Shown here: one piece after another, positions 1 to 9,691 of the stretch
How the letters are laid out: each line of letters opens with the position of its first letter
How positions within the stretch are numbered: the stretch's first letter is position 1
Origin: Fragilaria radians
Lineage: Eukaryota; Bacillariophyta; Fragilariophyceae; Fragilariales; Fragilariaceae
Assembly: GCA_900642245.1 (NCBI GenBank)
Contig: CAAAJI010000078.1
Coordinates: 165,594-182,739 of the forward strand
DNA: 17,146 nucleotides
Reading direction: 5' to 3'
Notes under the pieces: model-generated
What the model was told of the DNA's origin: nothing
What the model saw: only the letters and a program-made list of their open reading frames with translations
The model's database searches: none
Position numbers and translations under genes: made by a program

Positions 1-761
1 TAAGTAAACGACCCAGTTGGTATATCATCGGCCGCTTAGTTTCTGCGCCAGTGAGGCTCCTCTCTACACAGCTTGACCTACCCCAAAAGCCATCTTCAGA
101 TCTCAAAAGTCCATGTTGTGATCAAGTACAAATCCAGCAGTAATGAACTGTCCAAAAGCATCAGCCTATCAAATTTCAAAATGATGATATGAGTTTCAGG
201 TGGTTTAGTCACATAGAAATAGCAATGATTGGATGGCTGGAATTTTTCCAGAGAAGCAAGTGATGTTAACGTAATCTCAAATTATTTTTTTACTCTTGCA
301 TGCAGAGTAGAAATTGTCAATACTCTTCTCGAAAAGATAAAGAAAGAGGTTCTTACAAGTAACTTCTGAAACAAGAGGTTGATCTACAATCTAATGATTG
401 ATGTAAAACGTAGTTCAATAGGTTCACACACGTACATTAAAGGGCCACCATTAAAGGCTTACAGGGAAACAACGCCGTTAAGGATCACGCAAATCAATTC
501 CTACATTTATTATTCAAAATGGTGTACTGAAACGTGCCATACTGGTGAAAACGATATTCAAGGAGATTACTTCAAAGATATTTGCTAGTATTTTATTCAT
601 ATAAGATGAGATAGGATAAGCATCTAGCAGATTAATTTGTGATCATGTTTTTACCCCTTTGACATGGATGCATCCTTTTCACCCATGTTTGACATTGATT
701 AAGTTTTCACACTCCGCCAGATGCCTTTCATGAATAAGTCCAAACAACAATAGGTCAGAGC

Positions 762-775
762 CACACACACACACA
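762..775. repeat. Short (CA)7 microsatellite
   Basis: Seven consecutive CA dinucleotides, flanked by CAGAGC on the left and AAAAGC on the right. It is a simple-sequence tract with no evident function. Confidence 0.8.
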
Positions 776-1389
776 AAAGCAACAAAGGCAATATGCAGAT
801 TTCCAAGCAGAAGAGTTAACAGATGAAAAGGAGACAATCCTTGCTGGGATTGATACAGCAGTCTTAGGAGTTCTCATAAAAGGATATGTAGGAAATTAAA
901 CAAAAAGACTTACGTAAAGTGAACAGTCTAAACATAGTGCTGGTACTATTAAAACTGAGCACCAAGTATTAACTGGTTGTAAGTACAATAACTACATTCA
1001 AGATAGAACATATTTCGAGCATGGATTTAATCAGAGGAAGGATCGGACAAAGCGGACTGTTTGAGTTGCTTATGCTGGAGAGAAGCAAAGTTTATGACAA
1101 TAAATCAAGAATTCTTTGATTTGAATCGATTGAACTATTGGATCATGAAGCAGAAAAGTGTCGGCCTTCTATCAAGTGTAGCAAGGCTTTTAACCCAGTG
1201 ACTTAAGGGGATTGAAGTTATTCTCTGGAAAGAATTGATAGCAGCCACGTAGTGGACAAAGCATTCACATGGTGGAATAAAGTCTTAACTTGCTTTTACC
1301 ATTTGAATGGTTGAAGTTTGACGTCTTCGTGCTTTCGAGAAAACCATAAAATTACAATCATTCAGGATTTTGTAAAACCCACGCATATG

Positions 1390-1523
1390 TCAAGAAAATT
1401 TGCTGTATCTTTTGATGAGGCAATCGTCGGCAATCCTTTGATATGGTAAACTTTTATTGTAGTAAAACATTTTAAAATCCATTCCTTTATCAAAGGAAAT
1501 GTGCTATATCTTTGGATGAGGTA
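1390..1523. repeat. Imperfect ~34-bp direct repeat, 100-bp period
   Basis: Copy 1 is at 1390-1422 and copy 2 at 1490-1523. The shared core reads TGCTRTATCTTTKGATGAGG, preceded by TCAA and an A-rich run. By hand I count about 28 of 34 aligned positions identical, with one gap. The copies start exactly 100 bp apart. The origin is unknown; it could be a decayed tandem duplication or part of an old element. Confidence 0.5.
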
Positions 1524-1809
1524 CCATTTGGTTATCTTAGGTTCGTACTCTCAGAGCATTCCCTATTTTCCTTTTGTGACTAGTAGTTTTTTAGATTTGG
1601 TTGTTCAAATATAATTTAGATTACTTTTAGTAAAATACATGTATTTGAGGTGTGTGAGTTGATGAGATTACTGCGCAAGGAGGGCGTTCGCTTGCAATGC
1701 TTGAAATTTGTTGCATGCACTCGCATCGGAATAATGATAATTCTTGCAATTGCCCAGCTCCGGGACGATGTTATTCTTATTTTTGAGCAATAAAGAAAAT
1801 GCAGGATGT

Positions 1810-1832
1810 CTATGCATCTATGCTATGCATCT
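1810..1832. repeat. Perfect 10-bp direct repeat, 3-bp spacer
   Basis: CTATGCATCT occurs at 1810-1819 and again at 1823-1832, separated by ATG. Each copy contains the palindrome ATGCAT. It is short and may be chance in AT-rich DNA. Confidence 0.5.
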
Positions 1833-3442
1833 AGAATTCTTGAATAATGAATCTTGAAATGAAAAGAACACAATGATTTTCGTAGTCAAAATTATGAGCG
1901 CCGAAAGTTCAATTTATTGAACGTTGAAATAGTTACTACGTATGGAGCTGAATCTCTTGAATGGACTCCGTCTGTTGAGACATATGGTAGTTCAGGAGAA
2001 TTAAATTAGCTGAAAGCAAGTCATACATATGCCTTTTCAAGTATTGGTATCAAATGGTTCAAAGCATAACGAAATAAGGGAAGATTAGATCCCACAAAAC
2101 TTGACCCTGAACTCTGGTTTAAGGAGATAGACTTTCTAAATGATTGGAAGCTTCTTATGGCGTTCCAAGCCATTTTCTAACTATCGTTTCACATAAAAGC
2201 AAAGTGACAACTTAAATGTTATCAAGAATAGTTTCAAGAAGCCACAAATTGTTATGATGATGAAGTATTTAAAAAAGCGACAATGCAGGGATGACTACCG
2301 TAACAATGCAACAAAACCACTTTGGTATTTTTCGGTCACAAAGCTAAAAAAACCAAGGCGATAGACCCAATCTTCCCCCATAATTTGAATAAAGAAAGTG
2401 CAGTCGGTCGTGATCGTACCACAAAAAATGTGTGTAAATGAAGTGTGCCTTGTTCTTGATGCAAATCTTGATATCCCTGTCTTCTTTATTTCTTAGAATA
2501 GAATACTTCCACTTTGGTGTGCTGTTAAGAAAGGATACAACACTTAAAAATTGATTCTCTTTGAAGTGGTAAAATGGTTGCTAATGCTACTTCTATGCAT
2601 ATTTCCAAACTTCCAATCTTTAACTTACATAAAGCTTTACTCGCAATAGTATTCTCTATATTTATTTCTGCCTCAAGCATGTTACCATACAATTAAATGT
2701 GAGTATGTCTTCTTTTTCAGAAGAATGCATATTTTGTGGAGGCTTATTTTCCTACTCAGATTTTAGGGATAATCCTCAAGTTCGATTTGATGTGTTCTTT
2801 GAAAGGAAAGTGATACCTTGGACAGTTAGGTTGGTATTTTGCTTTCATGGCAATAATTATATGTGTTGAATACATAGGTAAACCTTTTCACAAATTCAAC
2901 TTGGTTTTGAATAAACCTTTTGAGCAAAATGATCGCTTGAATAATAATCTAAGATGAAGGAAGCGTTAAGGTAGATCAAATGCAATCGTACTTTGGCCAC
3001 AACGTAGGATTAAATCGAATCATTAGTCAAAGATGTGATCGTGATTTTGTATTGCAATTCATCCTTCTCAAATAGATTTTGCCAGTTGAGGAACGACAAA
3101 AAAATTCGTGGTAACTGTTTTTTCTCAATTTTGAGGTTTTTCGTTGCCGTTAAGGAATCCCTTTTGAATTTTTGTTTCATGTTTGGAATTTTATAAGCGT
3201 TACAAGATACAATCGGATAGCGAATTGGATTTAATATTAGGAGATATCGAAAAGTACATTCAAATTTTTGTGCTAATTACAAAGTTTTCTTATGTATTTT
3301 TCAAACGTAATAGAGGTATCAGAGTTTCGATTAGAGGTGAATTCCAAGGGTTATTTCCGTTGGCTAGAGGGAATCGGAATGATCTTGAAAACTTCCCGGG
3401 CATTTTCCTTTCTGTCAACAAGCTCGGATCCAAAATCTAGGA

Positions 3443-5011
3443 ATGGTGGGATTGTCTTCAGTTACTCGTGAAAGATCTGCGAATGAAGAGCCGGCATTAA
3501 ATTGGGATTGCAACGGAATGCTTCATGGACCTTGCGATTTAGATAATCAGGCAACAGCGTGCAGGAAAAACGAATCTATTTGGAGAGATGTTATTGACAC
3601 ACGTCCACTTCGATTACGAGCGTCTATGTTGCTCTGTCGATCTCAGCGTTCTGACCTGGAAGCTTACGATCAAGAAGCAAGAAATCAAGAAAAAACTCAA
3701 ATCGATAGTAAATCATATATGAGTGAAGCATTTCGAGTAAGTAAATTGGATCCACAGCGCGATGAAGACAATGTTTCTTTCCAAGAACAAATAGACGTTC
3801 GCGAGCTTTCTGATACTTCCATCCATGAAGCGAAAAAAATGGAGGATTGTTTAGGAGGATCTCGAACATCCAAAGCAGCCGAAGAAGTCGAGAATGAATT
3901 TTCGAATTTTCTTCCCATTTTCCGGAACGAAACTCAAAGCCTTCACAAGGTCGATGACACCAATCCAATTATTAAACCTCCCAATGAGATCATTCTTCAG
4001 GAAGAAAATAATATACTTGACTTCTATGGAAAATCTCTTAATTACAGCGCAAAAAGTGTACCGCAACACATAAATAGACCGGAAGTTATAGCTTTCGAGT
4101 CAAATTGTAAAGAATTGATACACATGGCCAATTCGCAATCAACTAATTTTGATCATTCGATACGAGAAGCTAGAGATCGAAAACTGGAGAGAAGGCATCA
4201 GAAAAGAAAAAAATCCAAAGGTATACGAACAGTGGCAATAATTGACATCCAAGATAACGACGAGATCTCCGCCTTGACGGATGACATGTACCTTGCGAAT
4301 AGTATGCGTGACCTGTCATTAAGGCCAGCAGGAAAATTATATGAATCAACTTCATGGCAAGATTCAGAATTGATTGGGCTCAATGCTTGTCTAGGGCTAT
4401 CGTTGCTTTCTACTATGAGATGTCCAACTCCTCCACCTACTCGATACAATAACAGTGACTTGAAGTCTTTCCGTTACCCAATGGCAAGTAGTAGTATTGA
4501 CAATAATTCACCCAAATCTGTTGCCGACGAGGCTTTGCTAGGTAGGAGACTGGATTCGGACCGTAATTTGTTGAAAAAGCAACGAAAGTTGAATGAATAT
4601 CTATGGCAAGTAAAAAATGACAACCTACAAAGTGGAGCTACTGAAAATAATGCTCGACAGATTTTGGACGACCTTGAAGGCAGCCTTCCTCATTTACGGG
4701 TATATCAGGAAGCCTATAATTCTCCTTTAAGCCATCGTGAGTCACGGGAAACCCATTCTGAGAGCAAACATCAGCCGCGTCGAGTTCATTTCGCTGATCC
4801 CGTAGTCACCTCCATCAAGTTACGGCCACTGACCACAGCCTCAGAAAAGTCGATTCTATTTTTCGATCCCAACGAATTAATTACGCTTGAACGCGATCGG
4901 GCAAATCGTATCCCAGGAGAGAAATTCGAATGTATTGCGGTACCCAAAGGAGATAAATTGCAAGTGTCAATTAGCGTTCCGAATACGACAAATAAAGTTA
5001 CAACGAAATAA
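3443..5011 (+). CDS. Unrecognised 522-aa hydrophilic protein with a C-terminal RVxF-like motif
   Basis: An intact 522-codon frame in a window where chance frames rarely pass 100 codons, so it is very probably a real gene. I do not recognise the family. The protein is polar and rich in Ser, Asn, Glu, Asp, Lys and Arg, with no signal peptide or membrane segment. A strongly basic patch at residues ~241-262 (RKLERRHQKRKKSK) looks like a nuclear-localisation or nucleic-acid-contact segment. Residues 329-332 are TPPP. Near the C-terminus RRVHF (446-450) fits the RVxF docking motif used by protein phosphatase 1 partners, followed by a hydrophobic VV and by LFFDPNEL (472-479). The start ATG has G at -3 and G at +4, a good context. 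No intron is needed. It lies tail to tail with the CXC gene. A PP1-binding or nuclear role is only inference. Confidence 0.75.
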   Translation: MVGLSSVTRERSANEEPALNWDCNGMLHGPCDLDNQATACRKNESIWRDVIDTRPLRLRASMLLCRSQRSDLEAYDQEARNQEKTQIDSKSYMSEAFRVSKLDPQRDEDNVSFQEQIDVRELSDTSIHEAKKMEDCLGGSRTSKAAEEVENEFSNFLPIFRNETQSLHKVDDTNPIIKPPNEIILQEENNILDFYGKSLNYSAKSVPQHINRPEVIAFESNCKELIHMANSQSTNFDHSIREARDRKLERRHQKRKKSKGIRTVAIIDIQDNDEISALTDDMYLANSMRDLSLRPAGKLYESTSWQDSELIGLNACLGLSLLSTMRCPTPPPTRYNNSDLKSFRYPMASSSIDNNSPKSVADEALLGRRLDSDRNLLKKQRKLNEYLWQVKNDNLQSGATENNARQILDDLEGSLPHLRVYQEAYNSPLSHRESRETHSESKHQPRRVHFADPVVTSIKLRPLTTASEKSILFFDPNELITLERDRANRIPGEKFECIAVPKGDKLQVSISVPNTTNKVTTK

Positions 5012-5116
5012 ATGACTAATTTTGTCGACCATTTCGAGTTATAAAGCTTCACTGTTAACAATCAATTATAACTATTTTAAGAAGAGTTCTGACAAAATTT
5101 TGACATTCCATCCTGT
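5012..5116. other. Tail-to-tail intergenic spacer between converging genes
   Basis: Only 105 bp separate the stop of the 522-aa gene (+) from the revised stop of the CXC gene (-). Both 3' UTRs and polyadenylation sites must lie here or overlap the opposite gene. An AATAAA hexamer overlaps the plus-strand stop region near 5006. I see no clear AATAAA for the minus-strand gene in the spacer. Confidence 0.6.
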
Positions 5117-6502
5117 TCATTTCCTGTTTTCGCAGTCTTTGCATAGACATTTTTCTGAACATGACATGGCAAAGCGGAAACAGTCACTGAGAAAATGATT
5201 GTGAGAGAAAGGAGATATTTTTGTGAAATAAAGAGATTCTATTTTTTCTCACCAATACTTTTTTAAACATCTGTTGTTTTTACATGCACAACCTGCTCCA
5301 ACTTCCTTCGTCTTCTTCGTGAAAGCGTCTGACCGCTTTTCGAGGCAAACTTTAATTGCTACATTCCTTTTCCCCCCTACATAGTTTTCTGATGGCGTGT
5401 TGGAGCATGATATGCAAAGACATGCATCATTACAAAAACGTCTGCTATGAAAGCAATTGCAATATAGCTTAAGGCATTGCGACTTCAGGCAATTACAGAC
5501 CACATCTCCAGGATTTTGAGGCACCGCTTCCTTCTTCCCACCTGTGAACGCACGAGGATTCCTTGCAAGAGTATTTTTAATAGCCTGTATCCGTTCTCCG
5601 TCGATTTTTGTTTCTTCATCCGTATTTTTACAATTGAAGCACGAACAGACAGTCGAACAAGGTCGACCAGCCTTGAAGCAATCACAATAAAGTTTAATAC
5701 AATGCGAACGTGGACAACTACAACCCGCCGATGGATTTGCTTGAATGGGTCCCAATTCGAGTGTTGTCGAGCATAAAATGTCAAGCATTTCTAGTTTGGC
5801 CTTTTTTCTAGGAGATTTGTTCTGATCGCGTTGTATACCTTCATTCATTGCACGCTTTCTCAAGACCTCTTTATTTCTTTCGATACTTTCAAAGCTCCAA
5901 GCATTTTTCTCGGTAGCGAACGTGGGTAATCGAAACGATACATCGGAGGCCTTGTGGAAAGGAAAAGCGTTACCATTGTCAAATATTTCGATTTGATGCT
6001 TAGGGAGAATTTCCATTCCCGAATGCTGAAGTCTAGGCAGTGAAATTGAATCGAAATTAGGATTGTTTGTGAAATGCTTTTTGAAGCAATCTTCCCTGTG
6101 ACGCAAATACTCAAAAAGGTACGACGAAGAATATCTCGGAACATCGACTGCGTGGTTTGGAATTCCAGGTCTGGAGCGTTGTACGAGCGTGTTAGGATTG
6201 CTTATGAAGCGCATTTCGTCGGAAACGTTTTGAATCTCGTGAACACGAGGGCGTACACGATTTTTAACTTCTGTCAGTCCCCGAGGTAAGGCAACCGCAC
6301 GAGCATCTCGATGACATTCAATCGCCGCAATCTTTGCATGAATCCTCGAGGTATTATACTGGTGAATTGGCATCAGAGAAGATGTGGCATTCGCGATACT
6401 CCATTCCCTGCGTTTGTAGTGATTCGCCAGGTATTGACGGTTACCGTTGTTTGCAACCAACTTACTTTCTTTTCTTATGAAATACAGATCTCGAGCCTCC
6501 AT
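5117..6502 (-). CDS. Tesmin/TSO1-like CXC protein with three CXC repeats (two exons)
   Basis: Exon 1 is 6502-5253 and exon 2 is 5186-5117, joined across a 66-nt GT-AG intron to give 439 aa. Read without splicing, the frame stops after KKYW; spliced, Trp417 becomes Cys and a complete CXC module follows. Three cysteine-rich CXC repeats are visible: ~261-293, ~336-368 and ~405-437. Each fits C-x-C-x4-C-x3-Y-C-x-C, then C-x3-C-x-C-x2-C-x-N. The tyrosines corresponding to LIN54's minor-groove contacts are present (Y272, Y347, Y416). PRKKAK at 231-236 is a likely nuclear signal. The N-terminal ~230 residues are unrecognised. Known family members (LIN54, TSO1, CPP proteins) are nuclear DNA-binding regulators, usually with two CXC repeats, so three is unusual. 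The start ATG has A at -3. The family call is firm; the target genes are unknown. Confidence 0.9.
5187..5252 (-). other. 66-nt intron in the CXC gene
   Basis: The donor is TG|GTGAGA and the acceptor TTTTCTCAG|TGA. A CTCAC branch-like motif sits ~14 nt before the acceptor in a pyrimidine-rich stretch. Splicing restores Y-C-D-C-F and the remaining Cys spacing of the third CXC repeat, ending at a TGA at 5119-5117. The intron is phase 2, and retention would read TGG then TGA at once. Confidence 0.9.
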
Positions 6503-9500
6503 TGTGATGCTTTATGATGATAGAGGCAATTCTTTTTTCTTAAACTTACAAAACCGAAAAAAGTTGAAGAACTTTCTTGGTATCTCTCACGACTTTATTC
6601 CAAGATCACTTAAAGGTTTTCAGGCAACAGAGAATGTTCGAACCTCCATTTTGAATGGTCGAAAATGAGAATTTCAAAGAGTGAATTCATTAACTGAAAA
6701 TTTGATGCGATGGTTCAAATAAACAATCCTTTTTTTCGTTCATCTCTCATTGCAACAAATTCTGTATCGTTGGTCAAATAGTAGCTGAGTACTTCCCTCG
6801 AAATATTGTAGATAAAATAATTTTGATCTTGTTCTCAATACACGTGACTCCATTAAGAGCAAAGCTTGATGAAAAGAAGGCTTGTGCAGTTTCAACCTTT
6901 TCCTAAAGTATACGCTTCGGATCATTCCGGAACTTTCTCAGACTCATAGCATTTTCCTCCTCGACCAATCTTCGGTAAGGTTACTGTGGCAAGTATGAAA
7001 GTAAACAGTAGACGAAAAATATTTCATATACTGGAGAAATTCAACGATAAAGCAATTCGATTTGAGTTATAACATACTATCATTAAAAATCGCCCCTCTT
7101 GACATGGAGAAGAAAAGCTAGGGCGTTGGCTACAAAAGGAGACATAACATTTTTTGTGGAACTAGTCATAGGTGCTTGCATTATCAAGAAGATTGCCCTT
7201 ACCATACATAACTGAACATTTCTCCCATCACAACTCTGTCTGATAGCAGATTTTGGGACATTCTTCATACAATTTTTCTTGTCTATTCTCCTTGATAACT
7301 TATCTTGAAAGATCAGGAATTCTGATAAGCAGATCACAGGGAGTTATAGTGTGTTTAAATTCTTGTCCGGATAAGTTCCTGGTTCTCCTCATCAGCAAAG
7401 TCTCCATCAATGCGATAAATCCCTATCGGATTGAAAATTCAAAGCATTCGTGTTTATCTTGGAGCCTTTGACAGAATTTATATGAATGCCTTCACAAACT
7501 AGAATTGAGAAAAGATTCTCCTGCAGCAGCATTATGAATGCCATGACAATCTTAGCATTAAGTTACTGCCACCAAAAACTAAACAGCATTCCAACCAGAT
7601 GCTGCATCAGCATGATCAAATTCTCATTCACCTACCAGTAACAGTAATGTAGTGACTATAATAATATTTAGTGGATGCATGCTAAGCACGTTTTAGCACC
7701 ATACCAACAAGTGGCCGTAGCCTTAGCTAAGACCTACATAAAAAGAAAACCTCAGAATGATACTGTTGACATACAGAATGAGTGAATGCTCATGCACTTG
7801 TTTCCAAGCAACAAATATTCTACATTGTAAATCTGATGGAGATGTTTGCATTTCAACTAAAAATTAGATGATTCCTTAAGTGCAAATCACTTCATGCATT
7901 TATAAGGTTTACTAAACTGGAATAAATATCCTTTCAAGCAGTTAAACCAACCTTTGATCAACATCATAAGTTCATAAAGGAGTAGTTCAGTCGACAGATG
8001 TAGATATATATGGATCACTTGTAAAGTGGAAACAGAGTCATTAATTAGATTAGATTCAAAAAAAATATCTATTTAACTAATGCTACAAATTGCAGATCTC
8101 TAGTAGAGCACGCGCTACTACCACACATTGTGGCTCTCTCCTTTCAAAAGAGAATGAGTTTTTGAAGTTCGGTGTTATAAATTTCCACTGAATTTGTTAT
8201 AGGCTTTCAGCCAATAAAAGTGTAGGTAAATCTTAGATGTTTGATATTAAGCTTCAGAAAGGAATGCTTAGATTTATCAAAAGGCTTATTGTGGCCGCAG
8301 TATAGGCACCGAGAGGCAGACTGGATATATAAACGATCAGAGTTTTAAAAAATCGCTAGAAAAATCCTTTTATTAATTCATCGAGGTATTTCATCTTCAC
8401 TCAATAACTTGATCAGATGCTTCAGTAAGCATGAGAAACAATGAAAGACTACATTTGATTTCAACTATAACATGGCTAAAAAAACTACAAGACACAACTT
8501 TATATGGCGAGTTGACGATAGCTATCAAAAATCTGCAATTTTTTCTCTTTTTAAGGCCATATTTATTGGTTGCCGCTATGGATGTCAACAAACAAATAAT
8601 CATAGTCACCGAGAACCTTTTATTCTCACAACAAAACATAAAGAAGTAAAAGATTACTAGCATTGTTTCAAATAAAAGCATATTGCGTATACAAAGATGC
8701 AAAAGAGCAAGTTACAAATTTCTTCATGATAAGTCAATAATGATTCTACAATAATTTCAAACTAAGTCCTTAATTTGAACACAAGAAATACCTGGAAACA
8801 GTCAAAAATGCACTATAAACTACACAGACTGTGAGTCAAAGTTATCAATCTTTAGAAATTTATGAAAGAAAGGATAATCAACCAATAAATAATCCTGCGC
8901 TTATCGCATTCAGGAATTATAGTTTCTGGTATAAAGGATAAAGGGGCTATAAGAAATCTAAATGATTAAGCCATGCGTTTTTTTAAACAGAACACAAGAT
9001 GTGTGACCATGAGAAAAGAATAGTAATAACATGTTGACTCGGATATAACATGTAGTGTTCAAATGGAACGCAAGACTTTAATTCGAGCATGAATTAAGCC
9101 TACTTGTTTATTAGGGAAAATAAGTTAGAGAGTGTCTTAATTTTTCAATTGAAAGTAGATCAGATTTAATCGATGCGCAAAAGCAGTCACACACCTAATA
9201 GACCCTTTTAGTGAAGCTGCTAAGCAAATACGACATGCTTATGCCAGAGGTGAACAAAAATTAGATTCACCGCAGACAGTGTGAAGTAACTGACCACTAC
9301 GAAAGGCACTGTTCGGTTCTGACAAGATATCGAAATACAAAAATCAATTGTACAAGGCACTAACTGGACAAAAACATTTAAGAAAAAAGTTTCGCATTTC
9401 CCAATCATTGTTATTGGAATAAAAAAATGCGACAAGCTAATGTCGACAACATGGAAACAAAGCGATACATAAACGTTTCTAAATAGTAGCCTTCACTAAA

Positions 9501-9634
9501 CATATGCGTAAATTGTTTTCTGGACTTCATTCAGTTTAATCTTGTAGTAGACTCAATTTCTAACATTGAATTGTTAGATATGCAGTTTTGTTACATATAC
9601 TTCGATGAACGAAAATTAACTTTGCTGAAGGAGA
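6503..9634. other. 3.1-kb AT-rich stretch without a recognisable gene
   Basis: Frames on both strands are short and broken. The longest (minus 8397-8702, 101 codons; minus 7083-7337, 84 codons) resemble no family I know and have AT-driven, hydrophobic or mixed composition. The first few hundred bases must hold the promoter of the CXC gene, but no clear TATA or CCAAT element stands out. No tRNA-like B-box or RNA gene was recognised. A gene made of many small exons cannot be excluded. Confidence 0.45.
9620..9624 (-). promoter_or_regulatory. Candidate histone downstream element behind H2B
   Basis: CAAAG begins 11 nt after the H2B stem-loop. The same pentamer begins 12 nt after the H2A stem-loop. 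In animals a purine-rich histone downstream element that pairs with U7 snRNA lies at about this distance. The match is short, and the assignment is inference from position and recurrence. Confidence 0.3.
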
Positions 9635-9650
9635 GGATTTTAAAAAACCC
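9635..9650 (-). terminator. Histone-type 3' stem-loop of the H2B mRNA
   Basis: On the minus strand the sequence is GGGTTT-TTTA-AAATCC: a 6-bp stem (one G-U wobble at the third pair) and a 4-nt loop, starting 41 nt after the H2B stop. It is preceded by AAAACC and followed by TCTCC. The loop UUUA fits the known histone loop pattern UYUH, and GG...CC closes the stem as in the animal consensus. The H2A gene has the same hairpin with near-identical flanks. In animals and green algae this element replaces the poly(A) tail and binds SLBP; that role here is inferred. Confidence 0.8.
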
Positions 9651-9691
9651 GGTTTTATTTGATTATGAGTATATTGTGCGTTTTCAGACAA

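Larger units (their letters stand above)
1..3442. other. Long stretch with no recognisable gene
   Basis: I see no supportable coding gene, tRNA or rRNA here. Frames are broken by frequent stops, and the longest open frames (for example 379-588) lack an ATG start and resemble nothing I know. The first ~130 bases are less AT-rich and hold a 46-codon frame open to the left edge (frame starting at base 3); this could be the tail of a gene outside the window, but nothing supports a function. Minor repeats are listed separately. An 85-codon frame without ATG (3183-3440) ends two bases before the start of the next gene. Confidence 0.5.

Noticed and set aside
379..588. 69-codon plus-strand frame
   Set aside because: It begins with TTG rather than ATG and shows no family resemblance.
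6390..6470. Possible extra intron near the CXC gene start (GTAAGT donor, CGCAG acceptor, ~58 nt)
   Set aside because: Joining these sites shifts the frame and meets a stop within a few codons, while the unspliced frame stays open into the CXC domain.
5477..6517. Several frames of 68-99 codons overlapping the CXC gene on both strands
   Set aside because: They are shadow frames of the conserved CXC coding sequence.
6511..6710. ATGATGA box C-like start of a snoRNA
   Set aside because: No box D (CTGA) at a plausible distance with a closing stem.
7083..7337. 84-codon minus-strand frame
   Set aside because: No known motif, no good gene context, and neighbouring frames are broken.
8415..8430. ATGCTT-CAGT-AAGCAT hairpin (and TGTAAG-TATC-CTTACA at 12433-12448)
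   Set aside because: They have the same size as the histone stem-loop but different sequence, and neither follows a histone gene; a few such hairpins are expected by chance.
8397..8702. 101-codon minus-strand frame and overlapping plus-strand frames
   Set aside because: The composition is AT-driven and hydrophobic, there is no recognisable family, and both strands are open at once, as expected by chance in AT-rich DNA.
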